Below the pieces are notes generated by a model. It worked only from the letters and a program-made list of their open reading frames with translations. It was not told the origin of the DNA and did no database searches. The translations under genes were made by a program, and so were the position numbers. 64,000 nucleotides of DNA from Plicaturopsis crispa FD-325 SS-3 (Eukaryota > Basidiomycota > Agaricomycetes > Amylocorticiales > Amylocorticiaceae). Within the stretch, counting starts at the first letter, position 1; every line of letters begins with the position of its first letter. The stretch is taken from NCBI GenBank assembly GCA_000827205.1, contig KN832564.1, forward strand, positions 476,579 through 540,578, read 5' to 3'. This document shows positions 23,201 through 34,300 of this stretch, in pieces.

Positions 23201-24636
23201 AACAGCGTCATTATCTGCACCGGTGCCAACGCTTGCGGAAAAGTATTCCACCTTTCAACACGATTTTTTCGTTTGTCTGACCTTTTGTTTTCCAGAGCGT
23301 CTGGTTGAAGCAGGTACATGCTCTGATTTCAACTTCTATGGCGTTTCTTCTGACGACGCTACCCACAGACTGCCTTGATACAGTTTATGGCTCAGGTGCG
23401 TACTCGTCATCTGTCTGGGTTTCTCTGACTTCATGGTATGGCTCAGATTGGATGGTATGTGCCCTTACACCTCTGTGCGATGGAAAATCTCTGACTTTCC
23501 GTAGCTTTGTTCCGGCCGAATCTGCTACACTCGGTGTCGTCGACAAGAGTGAGATACAAGATGTTCCCCTTCTCATCTTACGGAACGCCTACTGATGCTC
23601 ATCGTAGTCTTCACGCGCGTCCAGACCCGCGAATCAGTCTCAAAAGTAATTATTGCAACTTGCGCTCCCCTAGACTAACCATTCACGCCCGTGGGCCAAT
23701 GCAGGTGCAATCTGCCTTTATGATCGACCTCAACCAAGTTTCTCTTGCTCTGCGGAACTCTACTGAACGCTCTCTGATAATCCTGGATGAATTCGGCAAA
23801 GGGACTGTCTCCACAGGCTCGTAACATTCACTCTGGGCAACTCTAGGACTTCTGCGAACGAGGTACTGACTTCTGGCTCTGGTCTTGGCTATGATCCTGT
23901 TTTCGCTCCTCTGTCCTTCTCTTGGCTTTCTACGACCTCGGAATATACAGACGGTGCCGGACTCTTCTGTGGCGTCATCAAATCACTCCTGGAGCGCGGC
24001 AGCGGGTGCCCCAAGGTCCTTGCAGCAACACATTTCCACGAAGTCTTCGATCCGGAGCTCCTCGATCCCCGCGAAGGCGCCCTTCCTATCACGTTTGTGC
24101 ACATGGAAATCATGTTCACCTCCGACCGTGGCGAACTCCTCGACATTAAGAGCGCGCCCAACACGAGCGGCCAGTTCAGCGACGACGAGGACGACGAGGA
24201 CCTGCCGGCTAGGGTCATCGCGCCCGGAGAGAAAGTCACGTACCTTTACAGGTGAATGTTGCCTTTGCGGTCCTTTCATCCGCCGTGGCTGACATAGTGT
24301 CGCAGAGTCGCACCTGGTCTCGCCCTCGCGTCGCACGCCGCACAATGCGCCGCGCTCTTCGGCATCCCCAAGCGCGTCGTGGAGCGCGCACAACACGTCA
24401 CGCGTCTGCTCACCACCAACGAGCTCAGGCTGCTGCTCGACGAGGCCATGACCGCGGAGGAAGAGCGCGACCTTGAGGACGCCGAGGCCATGTGCCGCCG
24501 CTACCTTGCATGGGACTTCAGCGCGGAGGACGGCGATGTGGGATCCGGGGGCGTCAGGGCTAAAATGGCTGAAGTACTTGGAAGGGCGCTGGATGTTGCT
24601 GGGGACATGGATATCGATATGGGCGGAGGACCATAA
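20240..24636 (+). CDS. MSH5: MutS homolog 5 (meiotic crossover factor)
   Basis: MSH5 pairs with MSH4 (MutS-gamma) to stabilise recombination intermediates and promote crossovers in meiosis; it does not act in mismatch repair. The N-terminal exon from ATG 20240 is basic ([18 protein letters not shown]). Core blocks follow: [93 protein letters not shown] and the lever region [20 protein letters not shown]. The ATPase part has Walker A ([14 protein letters not shown], split by an intron after the Lys codon), [45 protein letters not shown], Walker [10 protein letters not shown], and [14 protein letters not shown]. The tail ends in [11 protein letters not shown] and a short acidic end. There are many introns. 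The DLNQ and LDEFGKGT context is typical of MSH5, not MSH2/6. Confidence 0.92.
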
Positions 24637-24798
24637 ATTGTCGCGACCTTTCTGTGTAACAACAGATGGACATGCATGTGGTGTACAATTAGTGTATGAA
24701 TTAACAATGGTCAGCAGTACATTACAGCCAGTACATGCGAACCGAACTCAGAAATCCGTCCTGTTTGCCATCTATGTGTTGTCCACATCAAGCGAGAC

Positions 24799-26060
24799 TC
24801 ACTCTTTGTGAATCTCCAGTCCAGGAGGTGCACCGAGCATGTCCTTGATCCCGCCATACATCAAGAACTGCGAGCTCACGAGCCCCATCGTCATCAGACA
24901 ACGCGGCCCCAAGCCCGCGAAGAGGCCCCGCACGCCCGCAGCCCGGGCGAGGCTGACAAGGCGGAACGCCATGCTTCCCGTAGGCCCGTGCCCTTTGTTT
25001 ATCTGCGACAGCAGCGTGTCTGCCGGCTAGTTTCGGATAAATTCAGTCAGATGCAGGTTGGAATGCTGTATGAGATACGTGCGTACCTGGCTGAGAACGG
25101 CGGCAGCTACTCCGGCGGTGAGTCCACTCGCCAGGGAGATACCAAATTTGCCCGTCGAGCCGAGGTTCTGTTGTGTTTCGGCTGATAACACGCGCCCGGC
25201 GAGTTCGTGGCAGTATTCGTTCACCGTGAACTGTCCAATAGCGTACGGGATTTGTCTGAATAGTTGAATTAGTATAAGTACTGGGAGTAATTGAGACTAG
25301 TAGCACTGTACGCACTTGCATAGAATGGGCAAGAACCCGGCGTACATCCCCCCGGCACCCTCTTCCCTTGCCAAGCGCGCGAATCCACTGAGAAGACCAC
25401 TCGCATACCCGCGCTGGGAGACCAGTCGAATACGCGTGGCCTCAAGGGGTGTGAGCAGGATGTCGGCGAAGAACTCGGCGATGGACGCGCCACCAAGGTA
25501 TATTGCCGTCCGATGTTTAACAGCAGTCTCCTGGTCGCCCGCGATGGAGACAAACGTTTTCTTCCAGAACTCATAGCCCGCGAATTTCGCGCCGCCTTGG
25601 ACGAGGTATCCAACGGCGGCTGCGGAGAGAAGAGAATTAGTTAGTCGATGAAACAGCGTATGAAGCTTTGAAGACTTAAGTCACCAACTTGGTCCAAATC
25701 CTGTGAGGAGTGCAGAGGCGCCCTCCTTAGCTATTACTTGCCGAGTGCCCGAGACCATTCCAAGTTTCGAAAATGCAGGATCTATTTGTATGCGTGTTTT
25801 GACGACGTCGATAGGCGTCATGGCACCGTGCGATAGGCTTGAAGTGAATTCAGCGAAATGTGCCATGCATCCAGATAGCACACGACGTACGTGCAACATA
25901 TTGCCCCTTTAGACCGATCGATCCTTCAGCAAAAGCAGACTCAACTAAGACCAAATTTGTGCTCACCTGCAAGGAAAAACGACGAGTAATCTTTCGCCGT
26001 GAACTGAGGCACCACGAACGGGTGGTTCTCGGGTTTCCTGACTTTCAGCTGTGTGACCAT
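24799..26060 (-). CDS. Mitochondrial phosphate carrier (Mir1/Pic2-type)
   Basis: An inner-membrane carrier importing phosphate for ATP synthesis. ATG at 26060 gives [15 protein letters not shown] and then [13 protein letters not shown]. The first mitochondrial-carrier signature is [13 protein letters not shown] (PxDxxKxRxQ). Later segments are [34 protein letters not shown] (second PxExxRxR), [47 protein letters not shown] and [20 protein letters not shown]. It ends with PGLEIHKE and TGA at 24799-24801. The three-fold repeat, six TM segments and KQIPYA motif fit the phosphate-carrier branch. Exon 1 (25967-26060) joins exon 3 only through a 16-nt microexon at 25891-25906. The gene is convergent with MSH5, with 162 bp between the stops. 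Confidence 0.92.
25891..25906 (-). other. 16-nt microexon in the phosphate carrier gene
   Basis: The intron between exon 1 and the microexon is 25907-25966 (60 nt, GTGAGC...AAAG). The intron after it is 25838-25890 (53 nt, GTACGT...TCAAG). Splicing gives [18 protein letters not shown] in one frame. This restores the spacing of the family motif (as in yeast Mir1 FFLGGALSCG...), whereas direct joining of exon 1 to the longer downstream open frame has no AG acceptor. Confidence 0.8.
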
Positions 26061-26590
26061 AGCGGTAGAAGTTCAAGACAAGGGCGTCGAGATACAGGGT
26101 ACAGGACAAGGATGGTGGTGGGGCAGAGCAAAGAGAGGGTATGGATCAATGAGGGCACGGACGGGTACGGTGTCCATTATAAACTGCTCTGCGGTCTCGG
26201 ATATGGACGGACGTCATGAAGTTGACTGGCGCTACCCTTGTCATTAACGCCGCGGACTTTCAATTTCTCCCTTTCCCGACTCACGGCGCACGGCAACGGC
26301 AAGGACTCGAGAAAGATATTCCATTCGTGAATGTGTAGAGTATATAGACGACGACGACGACAAAGAATGTGACGGTGAAAGCAGAACAGCCCGGAGGAGA
26401 AGCACAGATTAGAGCCAAGTAGGTGTGTCTCCGGAATACTAGTGCGATGATAGCAATATGTAGATGCAGAGCAGATGACGAGCAGATCCAGGGAGACCGG
26501 TGAGTGATATAGAATGAGCGACGATGCATTGGAGGTATAAATCCGATATAAGATATTTCCGACGAGACCAGGCGAGAACGAGAGCGAAGC
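26061..26590. other. Intergenic, nothing recognised
   Basis: 530 bp between the phosphate carrier start and the kinase stop. The first part must hold the carrier promoter; the second part near 26330-26560 is probably kinase 3' untranslated sequence. Only short chance open frames occur. Confidence 0.4.
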
Positions 26591-28703
26591 TTAAGGAGAG
26601 CTTACGGGCATGTTGCTGCCGTCGTAGGAGAAACCTGGGATGGAACGATGTAAGCACTTCCCTCAACGCGTTCGAAAAGAGACGTCCATACCGGCAAACT
26701 GAGCCTGGACAGTCTCCGAGAGGCGCGACCCTTCAACGACACTGTCTAGGGGTTCTTCGGTGGTGAAGACGGTGTCGAAATTCGATACATCCTACAAGGT
26801 CGTCGTCAACATCCAATCTCAGGCGGGCCATGGAAATTTTCCTACCACGGGGCTCGCGACACTGGGCTTGAACGGCGGCTGGATCTTCTTCTGCAACAAC
26901 TTCTTAAAATCGATGTGGTTGGCGAAGAACGGGTGCTTCTTGATCTCCTCCGCGCCATTCACACCCAGGCGCTGAGAGGGATCGCGCGTGAGCAGACCAG
27001 TGAGTATGCTGCGGGCCTCTGCACCGATCTCAGGGCCGAAAACCAGCGGCTCCTGGAGGATCTTCTGGTACATCTTGTCCGTGACCTCTGTTTCGGATGT
27101 TGAGCGGCTGAGTTACAATAACATGCGGACAAGGCTTACCGTCGTAGAAGGGAGGTAAGCCGGAGAGCATCTCGTACAGCAGCACGCCCAACGTCCACCA
27201 GTCAATGCCCTTGCCTATACCTGCAGTCAGCACCTCATGCGTTACACAAATACCACCAAGTCACTCAACTATAACCCTGCGCGTTGAGGATTTCGGGCGC
27301 AAGGTACTCTGGCGTACCACAGAACGTGTTTGTTGTGTCGTTCTTCGTCATGTTCAGCTTGCAAAGACCGAAATCGCAGAGAGCGATATGGCCGGTGTAA
27401 TCCAGCAAGATGTTTTCTGGCTTGAGGTCACGATACACAACATCGAGTTCGTGCAAGTGCTCAAGCGCGAGGAGTAGTTCGGCGCTGTAGAACCGGGCGC
27501 GTTCCTCGTTGAAGCGTTGCTCTCGTTGCAAGTGATGGAACAATTCACCGCCGTTGACGAATCTGCGCGGACATGATAAGACCTGGACCTTAGAGGCAAA
27601 ATTGAGCAACTCACGCAAGGACGAGGTAAAGTTTCTGCTCGGACTGGAAGCTGAACTTCAGAGGGACGATGAAGGGGTTGTTGATGCGCGCTAAGACAAG
27701 TCGTTCGGCAAGGGTATGCGTGATTTCATTCCTGTCTACGATGTGCGCCTTGCGGATGGTCTTGAGGGCGTATATCCGCGAGGTGTCGCGCTTTCGGACT
27801 TGCATGACCTGTTATCAATACCAATGTAAACAGCCATACGCGCCGAGTACGAAAGTGCGCGGCTAACCTTTCCAAAGCTACCCTTTCCGATAACGGTGAT
27901 AAGCTCAAACGCGTCGATAGTCAACGATTGGCCCTATTGATGCACATGTGAGTGATGAGCGCTGAGCGATGATTGAATATCATTCCGAGGTCGTACCGTA
28001 CTGGGCTGGTACGCCACACCAATTTGGATCTTCCCTCCGCCAGATAGATCGTACCACTGGTTTTGGGTACCAAAGTTGTTGAAGTCCGGGACAAACTTAA
28101 CGCCACCCATCAGAACATCGTTGCCCATGTCGTCCGCTAGTCCATCGCCGCCGCGCTTCGGCTCCTCCGTACGCAGATAGCACTGGATCGACAGCTCCGA
28201 GTCCCGCGACACGTCGCTAGCAATTGCACGTGTCAGAGCCTAAATTTGCGCCATCTCGAGAAACCGTGTGCTCACAAGTGCGCCTGGTACATGTACAGCG
28301 GCTTCTGCAGCTCGCCACCGAGTGGCGTGATAAGCACCTGGTTCACCTCGTACTCCAGGACGAGATACGGCAGCCACCAGCACTGCGTGCGCTGTATGCT
28401 GTCGCGCTTGCTGCTCCCACTCTTCTGCGCGAGCCGCGACTGCGTCACGCTCGACGGGGACACGCTCGCAGCGACCTTGGCCTGCTGCGAGTTGAGCGCC
28501 TCCTGCACCGCTGGCGGCATCGCGGTGCCAGCGGGGAGGCCCAAGCCCTCGGCCCACAAGACGCGGATAGTCAGGAGACCTGTGCGGTTCTCCGGCTGGC
28601 CATCTGGGTTCCCTGGAGTCGGGGTGGTGGAGCGCGGCGACGAGTCCTCCGCCGAGAGCGTCGCCGAAGAGACCTTCTTCTTCCCGAGGACCTTCCAGGA
28701 CAT
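26591..28703 (-). CDS. AGC protein kinase of the Ypk1/Gad8 type (C2-like N-terminus)
   Basis: A Ser/Thr kinase of about 560 residues. In yeasts Ypk1/Gad8 is activated by TORC2 and PDK1 and controls plasma-membrane lipid homeostasis and stress response. The N-terminus ([16 protein letters not shown]) leads into a C2-like region ([19 protein letters not shown] ... [17 protein letters not shown]). The kinase domain starts [20 protein letters not shown] in style (here [20 protein letters not shown]), with [11 protein letters not shown], catalytic [17 protein letters not shown] in [11 protein letters not shown] and activation loop [14 protein letters not shown]. Further motifs are [20 protein letters not shown], the turn-motif region ([15 protein letters not shown]) and the hydrophobic motif AQFAGFSYDGS, the site TORC2 phosphorylates in the family. 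I placed the stop at 26591 (TAA); a GTAAGC directly after NMP could instead be a donor to a further exon. Confidence 0.9.
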
Positions 28704-29455
28704 TGTGGATCGACGAAAAAAGAGTGAGGCTTTGAGAGACTGTGTTGGGGCTTGGTGTAGAGCGCAAAAGCCGGCTTTGCGATGGAAACGACAGGGAAAA
28801 CTGTCGTCGTCGTCGAGGTTGTGAGGAAATTGTGGGGAGACTTCGGACGCTCTCATATTTCAGAGCCGCCACATCGCTGCTTTGAGTAATTTGATCGGAG
28901 GCTTTTTCGCGTCGCAGCGCACCCTTCTTGCCTCCTGAACGTCTTGTCAGACTTGGACTCGAACTTTTTCCTGCTCCCTTGCCTGGTCTGGTGTCCAATA
29001 AAGTATGCAGCCAGAATCGCCTATTGTCTCCCGTACAGCTCTCGGGTGACAGAGTAGCTTTCGCCGTAGCTTCAATCTGCTGGAACACGCGCGGCGCCTC
29101 GCCCATCGCGACCCTTGTCAATGACGGTTCTTCTATGAGTCTGAACGATCCCGAAGAGCTCCGTAGGCCCGTAGCGATACAACGAGGAAGTTGCGAGGCA
29201 CGTCTAGGGATACCATCATACGTATGTCGCAAGCCACTTGTCCCTAAGTGCAGTAATACTTACATGACATGCCAACACCCTTGCATGCGACGCGGCTACG
29301 ACTTCAGGCTTGCACAGTGGGCATGATGCATGAAGCAGCGTACGTAGGATGTCGCAGTACTTGACTCGGAAGGGAAGCAGGACGCACTTAAGAGGTGCTT
29401 ACTGCGCTTCAAGTGGGTTTCGAATAGCCTATAGGTGTCGTCAAACTTTGCCTTC

Positions 29456-29713
29456 TTATCTAGAAGTCGACTTAACATACATTTCCGCAAGGCGCAACGA
29501 CAACGTCACTCCGCGTCGGTCCTTGAGCGTGACTATGCGGGCATACCTGTCAGAGTTGACCAGAGTGGTGTACACGATGTGCGACTGCACCTCGCGGCCG
29601 CTGACTGGGCGTGTCATTTGGTATGTGGCTTGCTGAACAGGACTGACACGCGTCTTCAGCGCGTCGAGAGTCAGCTCACAGCCGTCGATGCAAGACGGCA
29701 GAAGGTGATCCAT
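29456..29713 (-). CDS. Possible small protein (85 aa), uncertain
   Basis: From an ATG at 29713 the frame reads MDHLLPSCIDGCELTLDALK and continues through REVQSHIVYTTLVNSDRYA to TAG. The amino-acid mix and mixed charged/hydrophobic pattern look more protein-like than most chance frames here. The frame also stays open 39 codons upstream, without an ATG. A GTATGT near the end (MY codons) could be a donor to a further exon. I recognise no family, and it may be noise. Confidence 0.22.
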   Translation of the reverse strand: MDHLLPSCIDGCELTLDALKTRVSPVQQATYQMTRPVSGREVQSHIVYTTLVNSDRYARIVTLKDRRGVTLSLRLAEMYVKSTSR

Positions 29714-31177
29714 ATATATCACGACGGCCGTGCTTGACCTCCTGAAGGATAGGACCGCCGGTACCCTCGCTCCGTTCTCTCCTCCGACCACGGCAAATGA
29801 ATGCCGGGATGAACGTCGCTCAGTGGCCAAATCTACATACTAATTCATGTCTTATTTAGCCCCAATCTCCGGTCGCTACACGATGACTTGTGCTCGCACA
29901 ATTTTTAGACTGCCCTCAGAGTGAGCGACTCTTCGACGAATACATCGGTGCAGCTCAAACTTCAACGGGTGTCGGCAGTGCGCGCGGCGCAGCCTTTAAA
30001 TGCACCTAATCCGGTGTTTTATCCTCCTTCGGATATTCGTTGCATGCGGATACCTCTGGCTAGTCCTGCAGCTCAGGCTGCTCTTTGCATAACTTGGCCC
30101 GAGCTATGTCTGCCCAAGGTTAGGCGCGCTTTTTAGTATCTTATTACCTTCAAATTCTCGACACCAGTACATACCAGACGCCTTTACTTATTTGATCTAT
30201 TCCTTGATAACTCCTGATCCGTCAAGAACGCAGAACAACGTTAACGCCCAGCGCCCGTCGACGCTGTCAAGATGACTCGACGGATGTCGATGAGGAGCAC
30301 GCATCCGAGTGGATACGGGCACACGCGCAGCCGGGGGGTTGCGACGCTTGACTCAGGAGTCAGAAGACGTGGAACGACGGCAAGTCGTAGCCAATGTGTG
30401 ACATCCGGATTCCGAGGGCATACGCCACAAAGCGGCATACCAAGTTTGCAACGTCTGAGATCTGCGATCCGATCTCATCATAAAAAGTAGAATCCGATTA
30501 TCGAGGACAGCGTGCACAGGAAAGGGGGAAAGTTTGTATACCGTTCAAATACCGTTGGCTCTTGTCAGATAAGTACTGTACCAGGTAAGTAAAGGTGTTT
30601 CTTTGTGAATCCTTGCAGAATCATAGAGAAAATATGAGTAACACATGTGGGCACGGAAAGAACGCGAAAGTCGACTGCGGGTACTTAACGGTGGGTACGC
30701 GCGTTGGTGTGGCACGCATCCCCTCGGACTAGGATCGACATGGATTCGGCACTTACTTCTGCGGTTCTCGTGAGTTTGGCCCAGCTTTCCGTCTAACAAG
30801 TGAGATTCTCGAAAATCGTCGAAACAAACGGCGGCTGCAGCCTTGACCTGCATGCGCGTCGCAGTGGCTGCGTTGTGATATGATCCGTCGGAAGTTAAAA
30901 GAGGGGCCCCGGACGGGTTCCCACCCCGCGCCATGTGCCGAAAAGGCCAGGGCCAGGATAAAAGTAGGATGTAGGGGCTACTGTAGGACTCTGGGGAGTG
31001 CAACGCAGGGACAGCAGGCAAAATACGCAGAAACAGAGTGAGGAAAACATATGAGATTTGAAGAGATTGAGGAGATTGTGAGATATTCTGCAATCTAAAT
31101 TGACGATCAAAACAGGCACAGACGGGACGAGTGCATTACTCAGAGCCGCTTACAACATCATTTGACTCCGCAGACTT

Positions 31178-31183
31178 TATATA
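31178..31183 (+). promoter_or_regulatory. TATA-like box of the ABC transporter gene
   Basis: A TATATA core within CTTTATATACGC lies 119 bp upstream of the ABC transporter ATG. Spacing and orientation fit a core promoter. The call rests on sequence alone. Confidence 0.4.
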
Positions 31184-31301
31184 CGCCTCAGTATGTGGGT
31201 AACTCTCATCTCAAACCTTTTCCCAGTCAACGACTCCCTTTCGTTTCTACCGCTTTCTTTTCGCGGGTCCCGCAACACCCCGAGCCTTGCTCCCGACCGT
31301 C

Positions 31302-34300
31302 ATGTCCGACGCAAGCTCCAAAGACGAAAAGGTCGCTCAGACACCCAAGCCAGAACAGAAGCGGCGAAGCTTTTTCAAGCGCAAAGGCGACGAGAAACAT
31401 GCAAAAGCTGTCGAGGACGACGATGCGACAGAGACGGGGGCAGTGACAGTGGCGCAGACCGAGGTGGAGACTCTTCAGCCCGTATCTTTCACCGACATGT
31501 TTCGGTACGCATACCACACCTTGCGCACATATGCTGCGGTTGTGCTGATATCTCCACCGCTAGATTTTCGACAAAATTCGAATTGACCATAGACGCCATT
31601 GCTCTCGTCGCCGCCGCCGCCGCCGGTGCCGCCCAGGTGCTTAACCTATCGCTTCGCCACCGCGTATATACTAACGACTGTGTGGTAGCCTATGATGAGC
31701 TTACTATTCGGAAACCTTACCCAAGCATTCGTCAACTTTGCCGACGTTCTTACGGATGCGAAAGCTGGGAAGCCAGGTGCAGCTGAACAAATTCCAATAT
31801 CCGCTGCATCGTTCCGGAAAACGGCTGCCCTAGATGCATCGTACTTGGTCTACATTGGTATGTGATCCCCAGGATATACGGAGTCAAAGCTAGTACTGAG
31901 GGGTCCTTGCGATTCAAGGGGTGGGCATGTTTGCATGCACATACATCTACATGAACACATGGATCTACACGGGCGAGGTCAACGCAAAACGGATCCGTGA
32001 GCGTTATCTGAAGGCTGTCCTGCGTCAAGACATCGCATTCTTCGATAACGTGGGTGCCGGAGAGGTCGCCACTCGGATCCAGACCGACACCCGTAAGCTC
32101 TCTCTTCAATCCGAATTCCACGCTTTAACTGAATAAATATATCTAGATCTCGTGCAACAAGGTATCTCCGAGAAAGTCGCGTTAGTCGTCAATTTCCTTG
32201 CGGCCTTCGTCACTGGTTTCGTCCTCGCGTATGTTCGCTCTTGGCGTCTTGCTCTTGCTCTATCGTCCATTCTGCCATGCATCGGTATCACTGGTTCCGT
32301 CATGAACAAGTTTATCTCGAAATACATGCAGTGAGTAAATTTCGTATCCTTCCCAGATATTTTATTAACCCAGAATCTCTATCCTAGGCTATCGCTTAAA
32401 CATGTAGCTGCCGGAGGGACCATCGCGGAAGAGGTCATCTCGACAATCCGTACCGCACACGCCTTCGGAACGCAGAAAACCCTCGCAGATTTGTACGACT
32501 CGCACATCGAAAAGTCGCACAAGGTCGACCTCAAAGCGGCGACCTGGCACGGAGGAGGACTCGCAATCTTCTTCTTCGTCATCTACTCGGCCTACGCGCT
32601 CGGTACGTTGATCTTTTCCCCTGCCCGCCCACCTTTCTGACTGAAACACCATAGCCTTTTCATTCGGAACGACACTGATCAACCGCGGCGAAACCTCCCC
32701 GGGAGCTGTCGTCAATGTGTTCCTGGCCGTCCTCATCGGCTCTTTCTCTCTTGCACTTCTCGCCCCCGAGATGCAGGCTATCACACACGGTCGCGGTGCC
32801 GCGGCGAAACTCTTCGCTACCATCAACCGCGTCCCGCCCATCGACTCCGCCGACCCGTCTGGCCTTAAGCCCGAGAAAGTCGAGGGCGAAATTGTGCTTG
32901 AACACGTCGACTTCAACTACCCCTCGCGTCCCAATGTCCCTATCGTGAAGGATCTCAGCCTCAGATTCCCGGCAGGCAAGACGGCTGCCCTGGTCGGTGC
33001 ATCGGGATCCGGAAAATCCACCGTTATCTCCCTCGTCGAGCGTTTCTACGACCCTCTCAGAGGCTCTGTCAAGCTTGACGGTGTTGACCTCAAGGAACTC
33101 AACATCAAATGGCTTCGCTCGCAAATCGGACTGGTCAGCCAGGAGCCCACGCTCTTCGCCACCACCGTGAAGGGCAACGTCATGCACGGACTGATCGGCA
33201 CCAAATACGAGCACGCCTCGGAAGAGGAGAAGTTCAAGCTAGTGAAGGAGGCCTGCATCAAGGCGAACGCCGACGGCTTTATCTCGAAGCTCCCTGAGGG
33301 ATACGACACCATCGTCGTCGAGCGCGGTGCTAACCTTTCCGGCGGACAGAAGCAGCGTGTCGCCATTGCGCGTGCCATCGTATCGGATCCCCGTATTCTG
33401 CTCTTGGACGAGGCTACGAGCGCTCTCGACACGCAGAGCGAAGGTATCGTGCAGGATGCCCTGGACAAGGCCTCTGCCGGGCGCACGACGATCACGATTG
33501 CCCACCGACTTTCGACCATCAAGGACGCCGCGTGCATCTTCGTCATGGGCGACGGCCTCGTACTCGAGCAGGGCACACACAGCGAATTGCTCGCCAACCC
33601 CGATGGCGCATACTCTCGGCTCGTGCAGACGCAGCGCCTTCGGGAGCAGAAGGACGCCGTGGAGAAGGACGAGATCGACAGCGAGGCGACATCGGTTAAG
33701 GAGACTGAGAAGGTTCCGAAGGAGGACCTCCCCCTTGAGCGCCGGCCTACAAACCACTCGCTCGCCAGCGAGATCATTCGGAAGCGGCAGGCAGAGCTCG
33801 GGCCTGCCGCGAAGAAGGGCGGCGATCCTGACCACAGCCTGCCCTACTTGTTCATGCGCATGGGTAAACTTAACCGCGAGGGATGGCTCAACTACGGCCT
33901 GGGATCTATCTTTGCTATCAGTATGTTCAGCCGTTTTTGTTTTCAGGATGTGGGCTGACTAGCGGATGATAGTGACTGGTATGGTGTACCCCGCATTCGG
34001 CATTGTATACGGTTCGTCTTGCATAGCATGGATAATGGCTTCATTTGCTGACGTCTATGAATCTAGCCAAGGGGATCACTGGCTTCTCGGACAACACTAA
34101 CAGCCAGCGTCGCTTTGACGGTGACCGCAATGCTTTATGGTTCGTAGTCGTTCTATTCCACCACGTTGTCATTGGTTTACTGAGGACGCATCTTCCCAGG
34201 TTCTTCCTCATTGCTATCCTCTCCATGTTCTCCATCGGACTCCAGAACTTCCTCTTCGCCTCCGCGGCCGCGACCCTCACGTCGAAGCTGAGGTCCCTCA

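Larger units (their letters stand above)
28704..31301. other. 2.6 kb gene-poor divergent region
   Basis: This separates the kinase start (minus) from the ABC transporter start (plus). I find no recognisable gene. A minus-strand frame at 29456-29713 is the best small coding candidate and is listed separately. A 330-codon minus frame (28240-29232) mostly overlaps the kinase exons in another frame and starts without supporting motifs. A 182-codon minus frame (30545-31093) begins at TTG and is low complexity. I see no terminal repeats. The length suggests regulatory DNA or an unannotated noncoding transcript. Confidence 0.35.

Noticed and set aside
28240-29232. 330-codon open frame on the minus strand covering the kinase 5' end
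   Set aside because: It overlaps the kinase N-terminal exons in a different frame on the same strand, lacks any motif, and the kinase frame gives a clear C2-like and AGC-kinase protein.
30545-31093. 182-codon open frame on the minus strand
   Set aside because: It starts at TTG, is low complexity (Ser/Leu/Arg) and sits in the ABC transporter promoter; no domain or splice support.
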